Source: JAZREA01 sp045660545 (GTDB lineage Bacteria > Bacillota > Clostridia > Monoglobales > Firm-18). Taken from it: a stretch of DNA of 22,300 nt. Location: the NCBI GenBank assembly GCA_045660545.1, contig JAZREA010000001.1, forward strand, positions 1-22,300. The letters are read 5' to 3'. A program made the translations under genes and the position numbers. Numbering within the stretch: position 1 is the stretch's first letter; every line of letters begins with the position of its first letter. Shown here one piece after another: positions 7,297 to 14,081 of the stretch. The notes under the pieces were generated by a model, which was given only the letters and a program-made list of their open reading frames with translations, was not told where the DNA came from and ran no database searches.

Positions 7297-9312
7297 CTAT
7301 ACTCCTTTGTAAAATTTACCTCTTGTAAAGTCTGTGTCAAGCTTTTTGCTGTGCATATAAGCGTTGTATATTTGCTCGCATTCTTTCGCCGATTCGTCTG
7401 TAAAGCTCAGGCGGCCGAAGCTAAGGCTCGCATTTACTAAATCGTCTGTTTTGTCAGACATAACTATCGGCTTTGAGTTGTAAATCTCGTTTTTGCAGTC
7501 TGGGAGACACTTTACAAGGAACTTTTCGCCCATTCTGTCTGTCAGTGTTCCTCCGTGAGTACAGCCCGAGCTTGTCTTTAACATACAGTTTTCTGTAATC
7601 ATAAGCGGTATCTTTCCGTAGACAATAGCCTCGCACGGAAACGTCCGTGCAATATCTTTAATTTGCGCAAGAGTAAGCTCTGCTGAAAGAGTAATCGATT
7701 TTACGGGATATTGCTTGTAAAAGTCAGCGGTATATTTGTTAAACACATTCATAGTAAAGTCTATGTGGATTTCCTTGCCACACCGCTTTGCTGTTTCAAG
7801 CTGCCCGATGTTTCTTACTAAAACCTCTTTGTTTTTTATTGATAAGAGCAGCTTTTCAATGTCGCCTTTGCTAATCCTTGGCAATACAGCGATTTCGCTG
7901 CCGTCAAAATGCTCTGCAAGCTCAATCGGCGCGTATATCTTTTTGCATCCTGCCTTTTTTAAAGCTACAAGCTGCTTTTCGTCCGCAACTGATGCCGCCA
8001 GCTCGAAGGAGGAGGCTTCGTATACGTCGGATTGTATTTTGAAGTTTTCATTTGAACTTTCTTTTTTGTATGAATTTATAATTTTATCTTCAAGCTCGGC
8101 GGTTGCTGTTCTTCGCATGTTGTTTACGGTAGAGATTGGAATAAATGCGTCAGAATCTGCGTTGACTTCAACATTCTCTGCGTAAAACACAGTGTCGCCA
8201 AGTTTCTTTAAGTTTTCTGTAATCTTTTGGACGATTTCTCCGGGCTTGTTGGCACGTTCTATCTCGGTTTGTGATGTGCACTCGGCGGAGTTCCCGTATT
8301 CGTCAAATACGCGAAGTGTAGCCTTGCTGCCAACCTGACAGTCGAAGTACATATATATTTTTGTAAGTCTGTGGTTTTTAACCGCAATAAACTTGTTATC
8401 CTGCTTTAAGTATGGGTTGTCAGGCTTTGTGTGGCAAAACATTTCCTTGCCTTTTTTAGATACAAAGTATCCGTCCGTAAACCCGCCACGGTAGAATATG
8501 CGTTCAAGCTGTTCGTAGTCGACCTTATCGATTTTAGCATTAGAGTCAATGTATTTTCTGTATATCGAAACGACAGTCCCGACGTACTGCTCGCCCTTCA
8601 TGCGGCCTTCAATTTTTAAGGATGATACACCACATTCTTTGATTTTTTTAAGGTGCTCTATTAGACACATGTCTTTGAGGCTTAGAAGATAGCCCTTTTT
8701 ATTCTCGGCCGTGTACATAAGCCTGCAAGGTTGTGCACATTTGCCGCGGTTTCCGCTGCGTCCGCCTATCATACTGGACATAAGGCATTGTCCCGAGTAG
8801 CAAACACACATAGCACCATGAACGAATATTTCGGTCTCTATTCCCGATTTTTCAGTAATGTTTTTAATGCTTTCGTACGAAAGTTCACGAGCCAAAACAA
8901 CTCGTTTAAACCCTAATTTTTTTAAAAAAAGTGCACCCTCTAAGTCATATACAGTCATCTGCGTGCTTGCGTGCAGCGCAAGGGAGGGGGCAATCTTTTT
9001 AATATACATAGCCGCACCAATGTCCTGAACAATAACACCATCAACGCCAATTCTGTCAAGGAAACGAATGAATTTGTCAAATTCGTTAAATTCTCTGTCA
9101 GAGATTAAAATGTTCACAGTAACATAGACCTTTACCTTTCGTAGGTGGCAAAAGTCTACTGCTTTTTCCAAAAGCTCGTTATCAAAGTTAACGGCCGACG
9201 CCCTTGCGTTGAATAAAGAGCCGCCAAGATATACGGCGTCAGTTCCAGAATATACTGCGTACTGCAAGGCTTCAAAACTGCCTGCCGGTGCTAATAGTTC
9301 ACATTGAGACAT
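7297..9312 (-). CDS. U32 family peptidase-like protein, probable rRNA/tRNA hydroxylation factor (RlhA-like)
   Basis: Annotated as peptidase U32 by family, but characterised relatives (E. coli RlhA and TrhP, B. subtilis TrhP1/TrhP2) are needed for hydroxylation of a 23S rRNA cytidine or of tRNA wobble uridine. The N-terminal U32 domain starts LLAPAGSFEAL and contains the conserved run from EIFVHGAMCVCYSGQC to NRGKCAQPCR, whose cysteines are proposed iron-sulfur ligands. LKIEGRMKG follows. The long C-terminal part (about residues 370-671) matches the two-domain layout of RlhA-size members, so RlhA-like is my best guess over TrhP. ATG 9312 is 7 bases after the zapA stop. The substrate cannot be decided from sequence. 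Confidence 0.85.
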   Translation of the reverse strand: MSQCELLAPAGSFEALQYAVYSGTDAVYLGGSLFNARASAVNFDNELLEKAVDFCHLRKVKVYVTVNILISDREFNEFDKFIRFLDRIGVDGVIVQDIGAAMYIKKIAPSLALHASTQMTVYDLEGALFLKKLGFKRVVLARELSYESIKNITEKSGIETEIFVHGAMCVCYSGQCLMSSMIGGRSGNRGKCAQPCRLMYTAENKKGYLLSLKDMCLIEHLKKIKECGVSSLKIEGRMKGEQYVGTVVSIYRKYIDSNAKIDKVDYEQLERIFYRGGFTDGYFVSKKGKEMFCHTKPDNPYLKQDNKFIAVKNHRLTKIYMYFDCQVGSKATLRVFDEYGNSAECTSQTEIERANKPGEIVQKITENLKKLGDTVFYAENVEVNADSDAFIPISTVNNMRRTATAELEDKIINSYKKESSNENFKIQSDVYEASSFELAASVADEKQLVALKKAGCKKIYAPIELAEHFDGSEIAVLPRISKGDIEKLLLSIKNKEVLVRNIGQLETAKRCGKEIHIDFTMNVFNKYTADFYKQYPVKSITLSAELTLAQIKDIARTFPCEAIVYGKIPLMITENCMLKTSSGCTHGGTLTDRMGEKFLVKCLPDCKNEIYNSKPIVMSDKTDDLVNASLSFGRLSFTDESAKECEQIYNAYMHSKKLDTDFTRGKFYKGV

Positions 9313-9318
9313 AAGTAA

Positions 9319-9660
9319 TTACATTCCTTTAATAGCCGCAAGCTCAGCCTTTAAACGTGAGATTTCAGCTTTTAGCTGGTTGTTGTCAAACATAGCGGAA
9401 GAAGCATCGTCTATGTAGTTTTTAATCTGGCCTCTTAGGTTGTCTGCTGTTTCTTCGCTCTTGAAGTAGTCGTCAGCTACGTTGATAGCTGCAAGTATCG
9501 CAACATCCTGCATAGTAAGGCTGCCGCCGCTTGCCAAAATTATTTCGGAAATCTTTTTGTCAATGTATTCGGCAACGGTTTTCATGTGAGCCTGAGTGTC
9601 TTCTGACATAAGGGTATATTCTCTGTTGTTGATGGTAATGGTAACCTTGTTTTTTTCCAT
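9319..9660 (-). CDS. zapA: Cell division protein ZapA
   Basis: Small FtsZ-binding protein that bundles protofilaments and stabilises the Z-ring. The 113-residue product has the N-terminal ZapA head (NKVTITINNREYTLMSEDT), the central helix with AAINVADDYF and a C-terminal coiled coil (about residues 75-110, NNQLKAEISRLKAELAAI). An in-frame ATG lies at 9729, upstream of the mapped promoter -10, so it cannot be the start. ATG 9660 has AAAGGACG at the right spacing. It is the first gene of the ten-gene operon, directly behind its promoter. Confidence 0.93.
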   Translation of the reverse strand: MEKNKVTITINNREYTLMSEDTQAHMKTVAEYIDKKISEIILASGGSLTMQDVAILAAINVADDYFKSEETADNLRGQIKNYIDDASSAMFDNNQLKAEISRLKAELAAIKGM

Positions 9661-9700
9661 AGTTTTTCGTCCTTTCAATGTAAAAGTATACTTATAATAC

Positions 9701-9729
9701 ATTATACCTAAAATTTTTAAAAATTGCAA
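9701..9729 (-). promoter_or_regulatory. Sigma-A promoter of the zapA-mgsA operon
   Basis: On the minus strand TTGCAA (9729-9724) and TATAAT (9706-9701) are separated by exactly 17 bases. Predicted transcription start is near 9694, about 34 bases before the zapA ATG. No other comparable promoter was found in the short gaps down to mgsA. Confidence 0.85.
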
Positions 9730-9738
9730 TGTATTTTG

Positions 9739-9775
9739 TAAAAAAATACCACACTGTTTTAATTTTCAGTGTGGT
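9739..9775 (-). terminator. Intrinsic terminator of tepA
   Basis: A perfect 9-bp stem (ACCACACTG / CAGTGTGGT) flanks a 10-base loop. On the minus strand it is followed at once by ATTTTTTTA. The tepA stop codon lies within the loop, so the hairpin overlaps the end of the gene. It separates tepA from the zapA operon. Confidence 0.88.
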
Positions 9776-10445
9776 TATTTTCAATAATTTTGTAAAGCTC
9801 GGAAAGAGCCGAGGAAATGCCGCCCACATCGTCAATTATTCCGCATTTGACAGCCTCTTCTCCAAACAAAATTGTGCCCACGTCGTTTGCGATAACGCCC
9901 GTCGCAAGCATTAAGGATAAAAGCTTTTCCTTTGATATCCTGCTGTTTTTTGATATAAAGCTCACAACCCTGTCCTGAACTTTGTTAAAATATTCGTACG
10001 TCTGTACTGCTCCGATTACAAGTCCGTTTGTTCTGATGGGATGTATAGTCATTGTTGCGCTTGGTACTATAAAGGATTTTTTGGAAGAAACTGCCAAAGG
10101 TACACCTATACTGTGCCCACCGCCTAAAACTATCGAGACAGTCGGTTTTGACATACTGGCTATCATTTCCGAAATTGCAAGTCCTGCTTCAACGTCGCCT
10201 CCCACTGTGTTTAATAAAATCAAAAGCCCTTCTATATCTCGGTTTTCCTCAATGTTTATAAGAGTGGGTAATACGTCTTCGTATTTTGTGCTCTTTGTGT
10301 TTGGGGGTAAAATGTTGTGCCCCTCAACCTGACCGAAAATAGAAAGACAGTGTATATTGTGAGCGGCGTTTATAACAGGCGTTGTTGCGGTGGAAGAACA
10401 ATTGCATTTTTTTTCCTCGCCTTTTGATGAATCGTTTTGCTGCAA
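9759..10445 (-). CDS. tepA: ClpP-like serine protease TepA (translocation-enhancing protein)
   Basis: Belongs to the ClpP/crotonase fold, in the TepA subfamily that in Bacillus has been linked to pre-protein export and resembles signal-peptide peptidases. Visible motifs: LLNTVGGDVEAG, the nucleophile region GGGHSIGVPLA with the serine, and MTIHPIRTNG carrying the catalytic histidine. There are no Clp ATPase-docking features I can recognise. Start choice: the open frame reaches 10484, but TTG 10445 has GAGGTGAT five bases upstream and gives a 228-residue product, close to the TepA family length. A cysteine pair (CNC) near the N-terminus is unusual. Often tepA is next to spoIIIE; here it stands alone, divergent from hup. 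Confidence 0.85.
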   Translation of the reverse strand: MQQNDSSKGEEKKCNCSSTATTPVINAAHNIHCLSIFGQVEGHNILPPNTKSTKYEDVLPTLINIEENRDIEGLLILLNTVGGDVEAGLAISEMIASMSKPTVSIVLGGGHSIGVPLAVSSKKSFIVPSATMTIHPIRTNGLVIGAVQTYEYFNKVQDRVVSFISKNSRISKEKLLSLMLATGVIANDVGTILFGEEAVKCGIIDDVGGISSALSELYKIIENNHTEN

Positions 10446-10463
10446 ATTAATCACCTCGACAAT

Positions 10464-10472
10464 ATTATAGCA
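10464..10472 (-). promoter_or_regulatory. Possible extended -10 promoter for tepA
   Basis: TGCTATAAT on the minus strand is an extended -10 element, but there is no good -35 hexamer. The predicted start would fall at the SD, leaving a very short leader, so this is tentative. Confidence 0.4.
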
Positions 10473-10617
10473 AAAAACAAGCACAAAAATTCGTTGTTAT
10501 TGCCTTAAACTGCCGATGCTATAATTAAAAAAGCCCGTTTTTATGTGTTTTTTGCTTAAAACAGGACAAGCAATTTTATATAAAATGCCTAAATTTAGCT
10601 AAAACAAATATTTTCTA

Positions 10618-10646
10618 TTGTAATTGTTGTTTATTAGTGGTAAAAT
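10618..10646 (+). promoter_or_regulatory. Promoter of hup
   Basis: TTGTAA (10618-10623), a 17-base spacer and TAAAAT (10641-10646). The predicted start is near 10653. The leader then contains a 7-bp perfect hairpin (TACACAG / CTGTGTA, 10661-10678) eight bases before the AGGAGG ribosome binding site at 10686-10691. Confidence 0.75.
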
Positions 10647-10699
10647 TAACAAGAAAAGACTACACAGTGGTCTGTGTAATAAAATAGGAGGTTTTAATA

Positions 10700-10972
10700 A
10701 TGAAAAGATCAGAATTAGTTGCTGCAATTGCAGACAAGGCATCAATGACTAAGAAGGACGCAGATTTGGCTTTGAGCGCTACAATCGAAGCTATCACAGC
10801 TGCTTTGAAGAAGGGTGACAAAGTTCAGTTAGTTGGCTTTGGTACATTCGAAGTTCGTGCAAAGGCTGCTCGTACAGGCAGAAACCCACAGACTGGTAAG
10901 GAAATTAAGATTCCTGCTTCAAAGGCTCCTGCTTTCAAGGCTGGTAAGGCATTCAAAGAAGCTATAAAATAA
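10700..10972 (+). CDS. hup: HU family DNA-binding protein
   Basis: Nucleoid-associated protein that binds and bends DNA as a dimer. The 90-residue product has the HU fold: N-terminal helices (MKRSELVAAIADKASMTKKD), the GFGTFEVR strand and the DNA-contacting beta arm with RTGRNPQTGKEI, where the tip proline is kept. Strong AGGAGG, ATG start, own promoter and terminator. Its codon use is biased, as expected of a highly expressed gene. It is the last host protein gene before the tRNA and the mobile element. Confidence 0.97.
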   Translation: MKRSELVAAIADKASMTKKDADLALSATIEAITAALKKGDKVQLVGFGTFEVRAKAARTGRNPQTGKEIKIPASKAPAFKAGKAFKEAIK

Positions 10973-10991
10973 TTTGATTACCAACTAAATA

Positions 10992-11037
10992 AAACAATCC
11001 CCTTATGTCAGTATTATACTGCTATAAGGGGATGTTT
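10992..11037 (+). terminator. Intrinsic terminator of hup
   Basis: The arms ATCCCCTTAT and ATAAGGGGAT form the main stem, extended inside by CAGTA / TACTG around a 3-base loop. The stem is flanked by AAAC on the left and GTTT-ATTT on the right. It lies 20 bases after the hup stop codon. Confidence 0.85.
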
Positions 11038-11046
11038 ATTTACCTA

Positions 11047-11075
11047 TTGACAAACTTTACTTTTTTGTATATAAT
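11047..11075 (+). promoter_or_regulatory. Consensus promoter of tRNA-Thr
   Basis: Perfect TTGACA (11047-11052), 17-base spacer and perfect TATAAT (11070-11075), placing transcription start about 7 bases before the mature tRNA 5' end. Confidence 0.93.
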
Positions 11076-11088
11076 AGTTTACGTTCTT

Positions 11089-11164
11089 GCTGTTGTAGCT
11101 CAGATGGTAGAGTAACGCCTTGGTAAGGCGTAGGTCGGCGGTTCAAGTCCGCTCAACAGCTCCA
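11089..11164 (+). tRNA. tRNA-Thr (anticodon GGT)
   Basis: A 76-base cloverleaf is clear. The acceptor stem is GCTGTTG / CAACAGC, the D arm GCTC...GAGT, and the anticodon stem ACGCC / GGCGT around the loop TTGGTAA, giving anticodon GGT, which reads ACC and ACU. The T arm loop is TTCAAGT and the CCA end is encoded. The gene is intact. It is followed immediately by an integrase-bearing element, so its 3' half is the likely chromosomal attachment site. Confidence 0.96.
11140..11164 (+). other. Probable attachment site (attL) at the tRNA-Thr 3' end
   Basis: Tyrosine-recombinase elements commonly insert in the T arm/acceptor part of tRNA genes and carry a copy of it, so the tRNA remains whole. Here the integrase gene ends 140 bases beyond the tRNA and points toward it, the usual geometry. 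The matching direct repeat (attR) should be at the far end of the element, beyond base 22300. I see no second copy in the window, so exact core limits are inferred. Confidence 0.6.
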
Positions 11165-11168
11165 TGTT

Positions 11169-11220
11169 AAAAACCGCTCTAAAACCTTATTTTATAAGGG
11201 CTTAGGGCGGTTTTTCTTTT
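11169..11220. terminator. Bidirectional terminator between tRNA-Thr and integrase
   Basis: The outer stem AAAAACCGCTCT pairs with AGGGCGGTTTTT (one G-U), and the inner stem CCTTAT / ATAAGG has a TTT loop. A T-rich tract follows on the plus strand (TTTTTCTTTT), and AAAAA before it gives TTTTT on the minus strand. It can therefore end both the tRNA transcript and the lysogeny operon that ends with the integrase. Confidence 0.85.
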
Positions 11221-11272
11221 TGCTATTTTTATTGTTTGTGTTGTGGTTTTGTTTCAAAATATATCATTTTGT

Positions 11273-11303
11273 CACATGTAAATGTGCCAAAAGTGTGCCA
11301 AAA
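11273..11303. repeat. Short repeats next to the integrase stop, possible arm-type sites
   Basis: TGTGCCAAAA occurs twice in tandem at 11-base spacing (11283-11292 and 11294-11303). It is preceded by a small dyad CACAT-GTAA-ATGTG (11273-11286). Short direct repeats beside the core are where lambda-type integrases bind with their N-terminal domain. The placement fits, but the function is inferred only. Confidence 0.35.
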
Positions 11304-12455
11304 TTATTGGTGCTTAAGTTTGAATTTTCTTTTGGCTTTAGGTTCTAACTTTTTTGCTGCGTTTGATATTAACACCGTACTGTTTTCAACATGGGTATAT
11401 ATTTTGGCCGTAATATCGATATTGGCGTGGCCCATAAGATATTGTGCCGTTCTTATGTCTATACCTTTTTCTGCAAGGTGCGTACAATAGGTATGGCGTA
11501 GATAATAAGGTGTTATGTTTTCATCAATAACAGGAGACAAAACTTTGTTGCGATATAGTTTCGCCCCTGCCTCGATATTCATAAGGCGTTTAAAACTGTT
11601 CCAGGAACGATAATAATTTTGTTCTGTCATAACTTTACCCGTTGCGTTTGAGGGGAATACAAGGCCACTTTTTGGAAGAATTTCAATAAGTTCTTTTTCA
11701 AAGTCCGATGGAATAGGAGCTATACGAACGCCTTTTTCAGTTTTTGTCTCTTTGATGTTTGTCTTTCCGCTTTCAACGGCGTTTTTTATTCTTATTTGGT
11801 GTTTTTCCAAATCTATGTCGTTTCTATCCAACGCTCTGACTTCTCCCGGACGCAGACCGCATTTCAGGCTTATTTTAAACATAACGCCTCTATGGTGTTT
11901 TTTTGCGGTTTTCAAGAATATATTTTCTTCTTCCGGGGTGAGCGACCTTAGTTCTGTTTGTTGTTTCCCTTTTGGCTTTTCCGCATATGCACATGGATTT
12001 TTGACTAAAAGGTCATTTGACACAGCTTTTTTAAACATAGAGTTTAGAGCGTTATAAATAAACCCTATATAATCAGATGATAAATGAGTCAAGCCATTAA
12101 GCAATTTTTCAATATGAATTACTTTAACGTCCGACAGCTTTATTTGACCGATTTCGGGAATTATATATTTATTAATAGCTGATTTGTGTTTGTTATAGCA
12201 CTTTGTCAAGACTCTGGGCTTCTTATAGGTCTCGAGCCATTCTAACGCCCATTTTTCAACAGTAGAATTTGCATTGACAACAAGAAGGCCCTTTTCGTAT
12301 TCGAATTTTTTCTGCATCAATTTACGTTCAAGCTCAAAGGGGTCCTTGTCGCGCAGAGGAATACGCTTTTTATTTCCCTGAGCATCCGTAACAGTAAATG
12401 TAGTGCGGTAGTAGCCATCTTTATTTAATTTAAAAGGTGTTCCTTTTTTTGCCAT
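11304..12455 (-). CDS. int: Tyrosine-type site-specific integrase
   Basis: Catalyses integration and excision of the element at tRNA-Thr. The 383-residue layout is that of the Tn916/lambda group: an N-terminal arm-binding domain (about 1-60), a SAM-like core-binding domain (about 65-160) and a catalytic domain. Catalytic residues seen are R202 (CGLRPGEVR), R320 in the YYLRHTYCTHL box, H343 in GHANIDITAKIYTH and nucleophile Y353. The first histidine of the HxLR box is Tyr, a frequent change in Firmicute integrases. Start: ATG 12455 with AGAGGTG six bases upstream; an in-frame GTG at 12464 overlaps that SD. No convincing promoter of its own is seen, so it is probably read from the repressor operon. 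Its leader carries the motif described at 12472-12483. Confidence 0.96.
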   Translation of the reverse strand: MAKKGTPFKLNKDGYYRTTFTVTDAQGNKKRIPLRDKDPFELERKLMQKKFEYEKGLLVVNANSTVEKWALEWLETYKKPRVLTKCYNKHKSAINKYIIPEIGQIKLSDVKVIHIEKLLNGLTHLSSDYIGFIYNALNSMFKKAVSNDLLVKNPCAYAEKPKGKQQTELRSLTPEEENIFLKTAKKHHRGVMFKISLKCGLRPGEVRALDRNDIDLEKHQIRIKNAVESGKTNIKETKTEKGVRIAPIPSDFEKELIEILPKSGLVFPSNATGKVMTEQNYYRSWNSFKRLMNIEAGAKLYRNKVLSPVIDENITPYYLRHTYCTHLAEKGIDIRTAQYLMGHANIDITAKIYTHVENSTVLISNAAKKLEPKAKRKFKLKHQ

Positions 12456-12471
12456 AATGTTCACCTCTGCT

Positions 12472-12483
12472 TAGGTTTAGTCG
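12472..12483 (-). promoter_or_regulatory. Predicted small-RNA target motif in the integrase leader
   Basis: On the minus strand CGACTAAACCTA ends 3 bases before the integrase SD (AGAGGTG). The same motif, CGACTAAACCCA, lies just before the SD of the rep gene, and its complement forms the 5' end of the predicted small RNA at 16684-16756. Pairing with that RNA would be 12 bp with one G-U. A protein-binding site shared by the three loci is the alternative. Confidence 0.5.
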
Positions 12484-12512
12484 TTTGGTTTGCCTTCTTC
12501 TTTTGTAAGGAG

Positions 12513-13448
12513 TTATAGCGCTCGAAAATAATCAAAACCGGGAATAGTTAAAGTGTATGATTTTTCGGTATTGTTTTTAGTTAATTTGAATTTATAAGTT
12601 ATGCCTTTTTTAATATCATCCAAGCTGTATTGCTTTGACGTGGAAAGATTATGTATTTTTCCTGATTTATCAATATAATCTGTCAATAATACGTTCCCGC
12701 CGTTTGTAAAATACAAATACGCTTTTGCTTCTTGTATAAAACCATTTTCTTCTGCCAGGAGACATTCGTAATAGCCGGAATTATCTGATAAAGCATAATC
12801 GTCGTTATCGTTGAAGATATCGCCCAGCTCTTTAATGTGTGTATTGGTATCTGTCCTTGCTTTGTTAAACAAAGACCCAAAGGGAATGGCAAGAATAATT
12901 AATAGCGAGAACATCCAACTTGTTAAACATAAGATGCTGATTATATTTATTGCGAAACTGAAAATAGGACCGAGCACTTTTATATCTTGAATCCAAGCGA
13001 GAAATTTATATATAAGTTCTCCCGGGGTACTCCAAATTAAATTTTTAAACATAGACATCAATACAAACAATAGTACGGAAAAAAATATAGAGAGTAAAAA
13101 ATTTCTGTTAATCATTGTTCGCATCTGATAGTCATTTTCGTTTTTGTGTTTTGCGGATGCTGACGACTGTATTGACAATAGACATAACAAAAGTGAAATT
13201 AATGTAAGCAGGGTTATATTCATATGCAAATTAACAAAAGCGTACAGAATGATATTTGTTAACAATATTGAAACTGTAATATAGTTTTGAAAGAAAACAT
13301 TTATATAACTTAATGCTTTATCTATAAATCTATTACTTGAAAAAGGGATGGCTAAAAGTGTGAAAATAAAATTAGCCAAACCCGATATATAACCGGATAA
13401 CAGGATAAAAATAATTTGCATTAGTGCAAAAGAAATATATTTTAACAT
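12513..13448 (-). CDS. Multi-pass membrane protein of unknown function in the lysogeny module
   Basis: I do not recognise a family. The 311-residue protein has about six hydrophobic segments (roughly 5-35, 57-73, 77-92, 117-136, and two within 158-190). A soluble C-terminal domain follows at about 195-311, rich in Asp, Asn, Tyr and Lys and probably beta-rich. The segment AIPF occurs at both ends of the membrane region (33-36 and 187-190). ATG 13448 has AAGGAAGG about 8 bases upstream. It sits between the ImmA-like gene and the integrase, the place where prophages usually carry genes expressed in the lysogen (superinfection exclusion, defence, host modification). That role is inferred from position only. 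It is AT-rich compared with the host genes. Confidence 0.75.
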   Translation of the reverse strand: MLKYISFALMQIIFILLSGYISGLANFIFTLLAIPFSSNRFIDKALSYINVFFQNYITVSILLTNIILYAFVNLHMNITLLTLISLLLCLLSIQSSASAKHKNENDYQMRTMINRNFLLSIFFSVLLFVLMSMFKNLIWSTPGELIYKFLAWIQDIKVLGPIFSFAINIISILCLTSWMFSLLIILAIPFGSLFNKARTDTNTHIKELGDIFNDNDDYALSDNSGYYECLLAEENGFIQEAKAYLYFTNGGNVLLTDYIDKSGKIHNLSTSKQYSLDDIKKGITYKFKLTKNNTEKSYTLTIPGFDYFRAL

Positions 13449-13461
13449 AATAAGACCTTCC

Positions 13462-13743
13462 TTAGTTACCGATGCAGATGTCGCACGGCTGTTTGCCGAG
13501 CGTTTCTGCCTCGGTTTTTGTTATTTTAATAGAGTTATTTTTGTATTTAATAATATAACACCCTGTATTGTGGTACTTATGGCCGCTGCCGGTTATTATA
13601 ACTGGAGCGGGGGTTGGTATATTTCGTGTTTCTGTTTTCATTGTGAACGATGCCCAGGACAGATTAAGCACACATATTATAAGAGAAACCATAAAAACGA
13701 TATTTTTTGTCCTGGTTTCTTTATATGTAAATAGCTTGTACAC
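13462..13743 (-). CDS. Small membrane-anchored protein with an Ada-like Zn-site domain
   Basis: A 93-residue protein with one TM segment (about 14-34), a short Pro/Thr linker and a compact C-terminal domain carrying H58, C62 and the pair C87-x2-C90 (KYHNTGCYI ... GKQPCDIC). This spacing resembles the small Zn-binding fold of Ada N-terminal domains, often found at the end of secreted or membrane-anchored nuclease-like proteins of Firmicutes. No nuclease part is present. The start is uncertain: GTG 13743 is in frame after a weak AGG and lies 67 bases inside the preceding gene in another frame. Start codons nearer the TM segment have no better SD. It ends 14 bases before the 311-residue membrane protein, and the two may work together. 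Confidence 0.6.
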   Translation of the reverse strand: MYKLFTYKETRTKNIVFMVSLIICVLNLSWASFTMKTETRNIPTPAPVIITGSGHKYHNTGCYIIKYKNNSIKITKTEAETLGKQPCDICIGN

Positions 13744-14081
13744 AAAGACGTTTGCCTGTAGTCCTTATATGTGCTTGTGTCCAAAGGGCCGTCTGCTCTG
13801 CGCGTGTGAGAAAGACATATATGCGCAAGCTCATGGGCGAGAGCTATGACTGTATCACTAACGCACAACAGCGAATCGTAATAGATGATTTTGCTGTCGT
13901 TAAATTCAAAAGTATATGCAGGCGGGATGCGTTCCCCGAACCTTTGGCGGTCTGAAGCTGAGTATGGATGCAGCTGATAACCTAATTTTTCTAAAATGTT
14001 TTTCAGCTCATCAAAAGTGGGGATGCCTTCGATTCCAAAACGCTTGCGAATTTGTCTTACCTTTTTGTTAATAGTTTTCAT
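13677..14081 (-). CDS. ImmA/IrrE-type metallopeptidase, C-terminus atypical or truncated
   Basis: ImmA-type peptidases cleave the repressor of their own mobile element and so start excision after DNA damage. The N-terminal half fits well: an IPTFDELKNILEKLGYQ region, a strand pair ending KIIYYDSLLC, and the zinc motif HELAH at residues 83-87. The family normally supplies a third metal ligand from a later helix with an E-x2-A-x2-F-A pattern; nothing like this occurs in the remaining 47 residues. The last part reads across the start of the next gene in another frame. No frameshift that restores the helix was found. It may be a degenerate or divergent ImmA. ATG 14081 has GGAGG directly upstream, inside a strong dyad. 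The repressor gene is 73 bases upstream in the same operon. Confidence 0.7.
   Translation of the reverse strand: MKTINKKVRQIRKRFGIEGIPTFDELKNILEKLGYQLHPYSASDRQRFGERIPPAYTFEFNDSKIIYYDSLLCVSDTVIALAHELAHICLSHTRRADGPLDTSTYKDYRQTSLCTSYLHIKKPGQKISFLWFLL

Noticed and set aside
10497..10525. A second plus-strand promoter (TGCTATAAT at 10517-10525) upstream of hup
   Set aside because: It has no acceptable -35 at 16-18 bases; the downstream TTGTAA-N17-TAAAAT explains hup expression.
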